A stretch of DNA of 11,901 nt from Oscillospiraceae bacterium (GTDB lineage: Bacteria; Bacillota; Clostridia; Saccharofermentanales; Saccharofermentanaceae), in the NCBI GenBank assembly GCA_902795955.1, contig CADBNJ010000039.1, positions 1-11,901 of the forward strand, read 5' to 3'. Of this stretch, positions 1 to 5,184 are shown piece after piece. Made by a program: the position numbers and the translations under genes. Position 1 is the first letter of the stretch, and every line of letters starts with the position of its first letter. A model generated the notes under the pieces. The model was not told the origin of the DNA. It did not search any database and saw nothing but the letters and a program-made list of their open reading frames with translations.

Positions 1-713
1 AAGAGGCGGATCGATTCATTGGCCAGATAACGCGACTGGCTCATGAGCGTCTCTTTGTAGCTTCTGTCCAGTCTTATCTTGCTGTACATCATATACCCGC
101 CGAAAGCAAGTATCACCGCAAGAATTGCACTGAACAGGATCCCCATCCTTCTCATCCTGTACTGGCGCTGTCTTCTCACGAGTTCATCATAGGAACATCC
201 TATCAGTGCTGATGCCAGTCTTGGCAGTTCCTCCTTGTGCGCACGCTTGAAAGGCATTCTGTAATCACATGACAGCGGTTCGATTGGCACCTTGACGGCG
301 TACTTCATTCCCAACTCATTCTCTACCATGCGTTCATCGTTTTTGAGTTCGTCCGGAATGACATCCTGAGGCTCACCGCCGGCCAGTACGGTCAATATCT
401 GGTTCTTCGTGTGATTCTTGAGAAAGAACTGTATCTCCCTCTTGACCCACATTGATTCCTTTGTATTAGGGGAGCATATGACTATCAGGTATTCAGCCTT
501 CTCAAGCGCATTGGATATGGTCTCCGTAAGATCACTTGTGATGGGCAGCTCATCCTTATCCCTGAAGATGCGTTCTATCCTCTTCCTGCCCGTTCTCTTC
601 CTGATAGCTGAAGGAATACTGAAATGTTCAAGACTCCTCTGAACATCCTCTGCAACCTTGGAATCAAGCGGCGCATGCCTGTATGATATGAAAGCGTTGT
701 AAAAATCGATCAT
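1..713 (-). CDS. TIR-domain membrane protein, N-terminal part (C-terminus beyond window)
   Basis: The open frame reads leftwards from ATG at 713-711 off the window edge, 237 codons without a stop. The start follows a GGGGGA ribosome site with a 7-nt spacer. Residues 4-11 (FYNAFISY) are the classic TIR box 1, and a box-2-like stretch RIFRDKDELP lies at 48-57. Residues 81-93 (SPNTKESMWVKRE) match the S...S.W...E signature holding the catalytic glutamate of NAD-cleaving TIR enzymes, here E93. After the TIR domain a basic stretch (about 180-189) precedes one membrane segment (about 190-209), so the TIR domain should be cytoplasmic. The sequence after the membrane segment (SQSRYLANESIRL) resembles Clostridia TIR proteins that continue into repeat domains such as TPR or WD40; that part is not visible here. 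The role may be NAD cleavage in defence or signalling, or only scaffolding; this is inference. The domain call is firm, the function is not. Confidence 0.85.
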   Translation of the reverse strand, partial: MIDFYNAFISYRHAPLDSKVAEDVQRSLEHFSIPSAIRKRTGRKRIERIFRDKDELPITSDLTETISNALEKAEYLIVICSPNTKESMWVKREIQFFLKNHTKNQILTVLAGGEPQDVIPDELKNDERMVENELGMKYAVKVPIEPLSCDYRMPFKRAHKEELPRLASALIGCSYDELVRRQRQYRMRRMGILFSAILAVILAFGGYMMYSKIRLDRSYKETLMSQSRYLANESIRL

Positions 714-751
714 GATGATATCCCCCGGGTATCTTAACCTGTCTTATTATT

Positions 752-780
752 TTAACAAATAAAACCTGATGTGTTACAAT
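752..780 (+). promoter_or_regulatory. Sigma-A-type promoter of the DUF937 gene
   Basis: A -35 box TTAACA (752-757, five of six consensus) is followed by a 17-nt spacer and an extended -10, TG-T-TACAAT (772-780). The expected start of transcription is near 787, giving a leader of about 28 nt before the AGGAG site and the ATG at 815. It lies in the divergent gap between the TIR gene and the DUF937 gene. Confidence 0.7.
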
Positions 781-814
781 CAAAATATCTTTTCTTAAGT
801 AAGGAGACAGTAAT

Positions 815-1477
815 ATGGATTTGGTCAAAGTATTAACCGAGAGTATGACATCACTTGATTCTTTGAGCGCGCTTACGGGAAGATCAGGCGGAACCCCTAA
901 GCAGATCAAGAGTGCACTGGATGCCGCCATCCCCGGACTCCTCGGCACTATGACAGAGAACGCTTCTACAGAGGAAGGCGCGCAGTCGCTCCTCGGAGCA
1001 TTATCACAGCACACGAATTCCGGCTCGATGAGATCGCAGCTTGCAGGTGCGGATCTCGTTGACGGCGACAAGATAATCACCAAGATCCTCGGAGGAACGA
1101 AGACTGATTTCATAAATGAGATATGCAAAGCATCAGGTCTTGATTTCAATCAGACAAGAACGGTTCTCAGTAATATTGCTCCCGCAATGATGAGCTCGGT
1201 AGCGGCGGCAAACAGCAATTTCGTTGCGGCAGGAGCAAAATCAGGTGTTGACTCAAGCTATCCCGGCGGTACGACAAGATCCGAATACAGTGTCCCGTCC
1301 GCAGCAATCCCTTCAGGCAATTCTGTTCCCAACCAGGTTCCTGCAGGACAGAGCAATAACCAGTCGTCTCTGAAGGATATCTTCGGTTCACTGATAACCG
1401 ATGAGGAGGACAAGAAGATCCTTGAGGGCATGCAGGGCAAGTCATTTCTTCAGAATCTGAAGGATTTTATCCTCTGA
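815..1477 (+). CDS. DUF937 domain protein
   Basis: This 220-residue protein has no signal peptide or membrane segment. Residues 1-135 are helical with short Gly/Ser/Ala turns and follow the DUF937 pattern, including PGLLGTM, SLLGALSQ, a DGDKIITKILGG turn and an ICKASGLDFNQTRTVLSNIAPAMMS helix pair. Residues about 136-185 form a low-complexity linker rich in Ser, Pro, Gly, Asn and Gln. A short helical tail (186-220) holds an acidic DEEDKK turn and ends in FLQNLKDFIL. The start is supported by AGGAG about 10 nt upstream of the ATG and by a strong upstream promoter. The stop abuts, without a gap, the stop of the convergent gene on the other strand. DUF937 has no settled molecular function that I can state. 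Family assignment is fairly sure; the job is unknown. Confidence 0.8.
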   Translation: MDLVKVLTESMTSLDSLSALTGRSGGTPKQIKSALDAAIPGLLGTMTENASTEEGAQSLLGALSQHTNSGSMRSQLAGADLVDGDKIITKILGGTKTDFINEICKASGLDFNQTRTVLSNIAPAMMSSVAAANSNFVAAGAKSGVDSSYPGGTTRSEYSVPSAAIPSGNSVPNQVPAGQSNNQSSLKDIFGSLITDEEDKKILEGMQGKSFLQNLKDFIL

Positions 1478-1651
1478 TCAGATCTGGTGTCTGACAGTCT
1501 TATATTCATCACCGTCGCGGTAATAGGGGCAGCTCTTATTACCGCGTTCTGTTATAAGACGGTATTCGTCTTCATCCATATTGCAGTCACAATAGAAGCA
1601 GTCATCGATATCGTCGTAATTATAGAAAACACATGTATCACATTGATTCAT
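1478..1651 (-). CDS. 57-residue Cys-rich protein, DUF6472-like
   Basis: Reading leftwards from ATG at 1651-1649 gives 57 codons and a TGA at 1480-1478. The protein starts MNQCDTCVFYNYDD, has CFYCDCNMDEDEY in the middle and ends with CPYYRDGDEYKTVRHQI. The layout of Cys4/Cys7, Cys18/Cys21/Cys23 and Cys41-Pro, the acidic NMDEDE stretch and the C-terminal DEY..VR.Q match a small protein family common in Lachnospiraceae that I recall as DUF6472. The six cysteines suggest a small metal-binding (probably Zn) module, which is inference. Its start lies 6 nt after the stop of the upstream four-TM gene, with a modest AAGGAC site inside that gene's end, so it is the last gene of a three-gene unit. It converges on the DUF937 gene with abutting stops and no visible terminator. 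It is short enough to be missed by common length cut-offs. Confidence 0.8.
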   Translation of the reverse strand: MNQCDTCVFYNYDDIDDCFYCDCNMDEDEYRLITERGNKSCPYYRDGDEYKTVRHQI

Positions 1652-1657
1652 CGTATG

Positions 1658-2107
1658 TCAGTCCTTCGATAATGCATAAGCGACTCCCGCGATAACAGCG
1701 AAAGCCGTCGCAAAACAGTACACATAGAATCCCCAGGACATCGATACGCTGAGCTTGACGTTATCATTTGTCAGAGAACTGATCAGCTGTCCGATCCCCT
1801 TGCTGCTTGTCATGGTCGTAAGCTTCTCTCTGTTCAGATAGAACGTGAAGCCGTTGATCATACCCGTTATGGCAAGCATGGCAGCTCCGAAAGCACATTT
1901 GTCCTTCATTCCCGACACAACCAGGAATACGCATAATGCAGCCGCAACAAGACCGATGATACCCCAAACTGTAGATGCCATCTTATATGTCTCGTATTCT
2001 GTTCCCTTGGGCGTTACAGTCTCCAGAACTATCCCCGGAAGCATCGTTCCGATCCCGGAGAAAGCACTGAATACGATAAATAAGATCCCCTTGAATTCAC
2101 TGTTCAT
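1658..2107 (-). CDS. Four-TM membrane protein of unknown function
   Basis: I do not recognise this 149-residue protein. Hydrophobic segments lie at about 8-28, 45-66, 70-90 and 124-146, giving four likely membrane helices. A small polar loop lies at 30-44 and a longer, Ser/Thr/Lys-rich loop at 92-120. The ATG is preceded by AGGAGG with good spacing. The start overlaps the stop of the upstream RDD-family gene in an ATGA arrangement, so the two are very probably translationally coupled and encode membrane proteins made together. No catalytic motif is seen. Confidence 0.75.
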   Translation of the reverse strand: MNSEFKGILFIVFSAFSGIGTMLPGIVLETVTPKGTEYETYKMASTVWGIIGLVAAALCVFLVVSGMKDKCAFGAAMLAITGMINGFTFYLNREKLTTMTSSKGIGQLISSLTNDNVKLSVSMSWGFYVYCFATAFAVIAGVAYALSKD

Positions 2108-3156
2108 TGATTACCCTCCTCAGCAAAAGAAACTTCATAGATGACAAGCTGACCGTCCAGGCCCTTCTTGCTGGTATGAACGACTCTGACGCCGCCCGAT
2201 GTTATATCATGATCTTCGAAAGGTCTCTCAAATACCGCGCTGAAATTGGAGATACTGAAGTTATAAGTAGTCCTGTTCGCCTTGACGGAAGCTATCAGCG
2301 TCGTGATGCCCATTACCGCCAGATCTCTTCTCTGTGTCTCATATTCCTTCCCGAAAGGAACAACATCTGCGTAGGTAAAGCCCTTAACTATTCCGTTCCC
2401 ATCAGTATTGAACCTGAATTCCTGCATATTGTAGAGCTTGTTGGACGCGTAGAAGGACGGATCGTACGCGCGTCCCGTATCATCGAGTGAAGCAAGATAT
2501 TTGCCTTCGATGACGTCATAGTCTTCCCTGAATTCTTCTTCGGTAATGTCACCGGTATGAGGCACAAGCCTCAGATATGAGATTATGGAAGGTATCATCC
2601 CGACCAGAAGTATCACTGTTACGAGCAATGTGCTCCATGCGACGCGAAGGCCCGTAATATGGTGTGCATATACGGGAGCTTTACCCTCCCAGGGAAGTGT
2701 TTTGCCATTGAGCTTGACAATGAAGCAAATAACTGCCGTAACCACCGTAAGCGGAGGTATGAGCAGACCTGTACCTGCGGTGATGAACAGCAGTGATCTT
2801 ACGAATGACATGCCTATGCCGAGATGTGACTTCGTCTCGCCTGCCACCGCCAGTCCGAGCAGCATCTTGCCGCACGTCCCGCCGGCTATGGAGTTCATGA
2901 GGGAATCGTAAACAAAAAAAACACCTGTATATATGACCTGTATCAGAATGTAATTATGAACAGACAAGCTCAGGAGCCCGGCGAAATGATACACCGGCAG
3001 AAGACCCGCCAAAACGATTACCATGTCAAACACCCTTGCAAAGAAACGTCTTGCGGGAGATACCCTTGCAGTCATCTCCTTCGTTCTCTTATGAGTTCTT
3101 ACGGCAGACTGTCCGTTCAGGTCATTAACAGACGATTCACGCTCCCCGGTGTCCAT
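2104..3156 (-). CDS. RDD-family membrane protein with C-terminal extramembrane domain
   Basis: Length 350 residues. A hydrophilic N-terminal tail (1-33) leads into the RDD signature: RRFFARVFDMVIVL at 37-49 supplies the Arg...Asp pattern, and GGTCGKMLLGLAV at 92-104 is the second conserved RDD stretch. Likely membrane segments are about 44-64, 68-88, 118-148 (possibly two) and 173-195. Residues about 200-350 form a soluble domain with mixed charged and beta-like sequence that I cannot assign; known RDD proteins are usually shorter, so this tail is an addition. RDD proteins are commonly proposed to act in transport or membrane homeostasis, but no substrate can be inferred. The start is set by GGAGGA 4-5 nt upstream of the ATG. 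The stop overlaps the start of the four-TM gene (ATGA). It is the first gene of its unit, downstream of the terminator of the large RNA candidate. Confidence 0.8.
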   Translation of the reverse strand: MDTGERESSVNDLNGQSAVRTHKRTKEMTARVSPARRFFARVFDMVIVLAGLLPVYHFAGLLSLSVHNYILIQVIYTGVFFVYDSLMNSIAGGTCGKMLLGLAVAGETKSHLGIGMSFVRSLLFITAGTGLLIPPLTVVTAVICFIVKLNGKTLPWEGKAPVYAHHITGLRVAWSTLLVTVILLVGMIPSIISYLRLVPHTGDITEEEFREDYDVIEGKYLASLDDTGRAYDPSFYASNKLYNMQEFRFNTDGNGIVKGFTYADVVPFGKEYETQRRDLAVMGITTLIASVKANRTTYNFSISNFSAVFERPFEDHDITSGGVRVVHTSKKGLDGQLVIYEVSFAEEGNQ

Positions 3157-3182
3157 ATGTTCCTCCGCTTTCTTTTGTAACT

Positions 3183-3191
3183 AATATAACA
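3183..3191 (-). promoter_or_regulatory. Extended -10 promoter candidate for the RDD-family gene
   Basis: Read on the minus strand, the sequence is TG-T-TATATT, an extended -10 element about 27 nt before the start codon. No good -35 is present 17 nt upstream (TTCTTC). It sits directly after the terminator of the RNA candidate, so a fresh promoter is expected here. Confidence 0.4.
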
Positions 3192-3214
3192 CACTTGACC
3201 GATATGAAGAACAC

Positions 3215-3245
3215 AAAAAAAGAGCTGCCTCATTCAAGACAGCTC
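3215..3245 (-). terminator. Rho-independent terminator of the large RNA candidate
   Basis: On the minus strand an 8-bp stem (GAGCTGTC with GGCAGCTC, one G-U pair) closes an 8-nt loop and is followed at once by seven T. On the plus strand the hairpin has no T-run after it, so it terminates minus-strand transcription only. The nearest thing upstream that it could end is the gene-free stretch 3246-3790. Confidence 0.88.
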
Positions 3246-3789
3246 CTCTTCGTTCCAGCGAACCAAATCATCCGTAAGGGTTACCCCTTGTCATAAGATC
3301 CACTCTGCGCCCTTTAAACTCCACGAGCGAATGCGCACATCCGACATTGCAACTACCGTGTGACTGCAACTGCTATCAACCGTATCTTTATTATGGTCTT
3401 CCCATTCGCCGAACTCTTACCGTACCGTTCCCGGTACCTGAAGCACCGGCTACTCGGTTGTCCGACCGACACGACATCAGCTATGCTATGGTTCTTTCCT
3501 GTCGGTTGTGACATCTCACAAACACGCGGGCCGATACCAAATCAACTGTATGCTACAACCTGCGATCCGCAAATAATCACTGCTGATAACTTGCGATAAC
3601 CGCTGCTCGTATCTCCGTTAGTTTCAAGTTTCTGCTCCGTATCCGTCAACCTCAGTCAACTTCGTCTCAACGGCTTCGCCATAGATAATTCCTATCTCAC
3701 CGGTTCTTGCCATACGCACCATAAAGCTCTAATTCTTCTGGCGGCTGTTCAGGTGATCTTCGACTTCCGTCTCCGTATTCCCTGGAACT
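3215..3789 (-). ncRNA. Large structured noncoding RNA candidate (about 575 nt; ROOL-like in size)
   Basis: No convincing protein frame occupies this stretch, yet it has a candidate minus-strand promoter (3791-3823) and a strong minus-strand terminator (3215-3245). Local helices are dense: a 12-position stem with one mismatch and one G-U at 3568-3595 (loop GCAG); a 6-bp stem at 3506-3521; 5-bp stems at 3683-3697 and 3454-3469; a 6-bp stem at 3422-3437 with loop GGAA; a 5-bp stem at 3276-3289 with loop GTAA. The last two loops are GNRA only when read on the minus strand. A 7-bp distant pairing joins 3403-3409 with 3327-3333. Another 7-bp pairing, 3782-3788 with 3252-3258, would close the 5' end onto the 3' end. 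I found none of the conserved cores of RNase P RNA, tmRNA or a group II intron. Large ornate RNAs of about this length in Firmicutes and rumen samples include the ROOL class; that link rests on size, folding style and host only. Read-through from the upstream dinB operon is possible because no minus-strand terminator separates them. Confidence 0.62.
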
Positions 3790-3790
3790 G

Positions 3791-3823
3791 ATTATATTTT
3801 ACCGCGTAACAGGCAGATTACAA
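3791..3823 (-). promoter_or_regulatory. Candidate promoter of the large RNA
   Basis: On the minus strand TTGTAA (3823-3818) is followed by a 16-nt spacer and TAAAAT (3801-3796), overlapping a perfect TATAAT (3796-3791) that has no matching -35. Using the first pair, transcription would begin near 3789, just before the 5' strand of the proposed closing helix of the RNA. Confidence 0.45.
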
Positions 3824-3874
3824 TGTAACACAAATGACAAATAGCGTTCGGATGATTGGTATAGTTTGCCAGTA

Positions 3875-3902
3875 TTGCAGGATGCATCTGCGGGTGTATA
3901 AT
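3875..3902 (+). promoter_or_regulatory. Plus-strand promoter without a downstream protein gene
   Basis: TTGCAG (3875-3880), a 16-nt spacer and a perfect TATAAT (3897-3902) form a good vegetative promoter. Transcription would start near 3909. Only about 50 nt lie between that point and a strong plus-strand terminator at 3933-3961. Confidence 0.55.
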
Positions 3903-3908
3903 GATAGA

Positions 3909-3961
3909 GGTGGGTTCTGATAACCGCCCGGAGATCCTGATCGTCGTCAGGATCTTTTTTT
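3909..3961 (+). ncRNA. Candidate short RNA of about 50 nt
   Basis: The stretch between the plus-strand promoter (3875-3902) and terminator (3933-3961) has no start codon with a ribosome site. A weak hairpin (GGTT with AACC, about 3914-3926) precedes the terminator hairpin. The last 15 nt are antisense to the final codons of the two-TM gene on the other strand. Its start is inferred from the promoter position only. It may be a real small RNA or simply a convergent-transcription block. Confidence 0.4.
3933..3961 (+). terminator. Strong plus-strand Rho-independent terminator
   Basis: A perfect 8-bp stem (GATCCTGA 3933-3940 with TCAGGATC 3947-3954) closes a 6-nt loop and is followed by seven T (3955-3961). 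The right arm and T-run are also the 3' end of the minus-strand two-TM gene (Lys-Lys-Arg-Ser-stop). The minus strand has no T-run after this hairpin. Confidence 0.85.
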
Positions 3962-4309
3962 GAGTTCGGCAAGAATGTCATCCCTCAGATGATACATCTT
4001 CTGCACACTGTTCTCAAGCAGATAATAATGCATGATATAACCTGTCAGGAGGCACAGTATCATCACCGTCAGAACGGCAAATGAAATGCTTACCGGATAA
4101 GGCAGAACAAATACGGCATACACAGTAAAGATCTGAAGTATTGCAAATGTCAGAGTTACCAGAAGATGTATCAGCCTCTCGTGCTGGAAGTATCCGATCT
4201 TTATCTCAAACTCCTTCAGAAAAGCCCTGACAGAATCCGCATCAAGTTCACCCATTCCGGCTATAAAACTCTCAACTTCAGCCACATATGCTTTGATGTA
4301 TTTGCCCAT
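3947..4309 (-). CDS. Two-TM membrane protein of unknown function
   Basis: The protein is 120 residues. A charged N-terminal helical region (1-45) includes the phrase GYFQHERLIHLLVTLTFAI at 39-57, followed by two membrane segments at about 46-69 and 74-96 and a cytoplasmic tail ending LAELKKRS. I recall similar small proteins with FQHERLIHLLV in Lachnospiraceae genomes, without a known function. The start codon shares one base with the stop of the upstream radical SAM gene (TGATG), so it is the third gene of the dinB operon and likely translationally coupled. Its last codons double as the arm of a terminator on the opposite strand. Confidence 0.75.
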   Translation of the reverse strand: MGKYIKAYVAEVESFIAGMGELDADSVRAFLKEFEIKIGYFQHERLIHLLVTLTFAILQIFTVYAVFVLPYPVSISFAVLTVMILCLLTGYIMHYYLLENSVQKMYHLRDDILAELKKRS

Positions 4310-5184
4310 CAGCCGAACCTCCTGTTAATATAATTTATGACAGCCCTCTTGTTCGCTGTCCATTCCGGTGCTGCAAGAATGCTCTTGGGACCGTCACCGG
4401 TCAGACGGTATACGACCATACCCTCCGGAATGATATCAAGAGCTCTGTCCACGATATCAAAATACTCCTCCATCCCGAGAACTTCAAATTCTTTGTTGAT
4501 GAACATATCATACAGCTTCGTTCCCTTAAGCACATAAAGGCATGTGAACTTGATACCGTCACATCCGGAATCAACGACATATCTTACGGAATCCATCATG
4601 TCATCAACAGACTCTCCCGGCAGGCCGAGAATAACATGTCCTGTCACATTGATCCCTTCGCACCGCAGCCTCCCGGCAGCCTCCCCGAAAACAGATGTGT
4701 CATAACATCTGTTAATGAGCCTCGCCGTATTGTCATTTGACGTCTGAAGCCCCATCTCGACATACACCGGCAGCTTCCTGTTGTAATCTGATATCAGAGA
4801 TACCATCTCATCCGGAAGACAGTCAGGTCTGGTGCCTATTATCACAGCCCCGATCATGGGATGGGAACTGATACTGTTCAGGACACCGTCAAGATACTGA
4901 ACACTGCAGTATGTATTCGTAAAACTCTGAAGATACGCAATGTAACCGGCATCAGCGCCGGCCTTGCTCCTGACTTTTGCCACCGCCATATCGATCTGTT
5001 CTCTGACAGGCAGTGACTTATCGGATGCAAACTCGCCGGATCCTCCCGCAGAACAGAATATACACCCGCCGGTACCCTTGCTTCCGTCGCGGTTGGGGCA
5101 TGTTACATCAAGGCTTATCGCAACCCTGTACATCTTCTTCCCGAACCTTTGCCGGTAATGATCGTTCGCGCTCAGATATCTCAT
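4309..5184 (-). CDS. TIGR01212-type radical SAM protein (YhcC/YtqA family)
   Basis: Length is 291 residues, close to the family norm of about 300. The [4Fe-4S] ligands are Cys29, Cys41 and Cys44 (CPNRDG then GGCIFC), with the long Cys spacing typical of this family instead of CxxxCxxC. Further family-typical stretches are AYLQSFTNTY, IGTRPDCL and VYVEMGLQTSND, then GHVILGLPGES and KFTCLYVLKGT. The enzyme should bind S-adenosylmethionine and start radical chemistry in the cytoplasm. The Bacillus homologue YtqA has been linked to tRNA wobble-uridine modification; I offer that as a likely role by homology, not from evidence in this window. Its ATG overlaps the dinB stop (ATGA), and AAGGAA lies about 4 nt upstream. 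It is the second gene of the dinB operon and overlaps the next gene by one base. Confidence 0.88.
   Translation of the reverse strand: MRYLSANDHYRQRFGKKMYRVAISLDVTCPNRDGSKGTGGCIFCSAGGSGEFASDKSLPVREQIDMAVAKVRSKAGADAGYIAYLQSFTNTYCSVQYLDGVLNSISSHPMIGAVIIGTRPDCLPDEMVSLISDYNRKLPVYVEMGLQTSNDNTARLINRCYDTSVFGEAAGRLRCEGINVTGHVILGLPGESVDDMMDSVRYVVDSGCDGIKFTCLYVLKGTKLYDMFINKEFEVLGMEEYFDIVDRALDIIPEGMVVYRLTGDGPKSILAAPEWTANKRAVINYINRRFG

Noticed and set aside
664..1149. Minus-strand frame of 161 codons
   Set aside because: It is antisense to the DUF937 gene and to the start of the TIR gene; the protein has no family pattern, and the TIR start and DUF937 promoter explain the region.
1473..1482. TCTGATCAGA palindrome at the convergent DUF937 and DUF6472-like stops
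   Set aside because: Too short and without a T-run on either strand, so not a terminator; a 10-bp palindrome over stop codons can arise by chance.
1487..1672. Plus-strand frame of 61 codons after the DUF937 gene
   Set aside because: It is the antisense of the Cys-rich DUF6472-like gene and of the end of the four-TM gene, and it has no ribosome site; the minus-strand reading gives a recognisable protein.
3360..3599. Plus-strand frame of 79 codons inside the large RNA candidate
   Set aside because: No ribosome site, no recognisable protein pattern, and it crosses several hairpins; the region is better explained as a minus-strand RNA.
3215..3789. RNase P RNA, tmRNA or group II intron as identity of the large RNA
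   Set aside because: The GAGGAAAGTCC-type core of RNase P RNA, an encoded tag peptide with tRNA-like ends, and a domain-V-type hairpin were not found. A short ACGGTAAGAG match to RNase P RNA at about 3414-3423 stands alone.
3799..3981. Minus-strand frame of 60 codons over the end of the dinB operon
   Set aside because: No good ribosome site, low-complexity charged sequence, and it overlaps the two-TM gene end and the promoter region of the RNA candidate.
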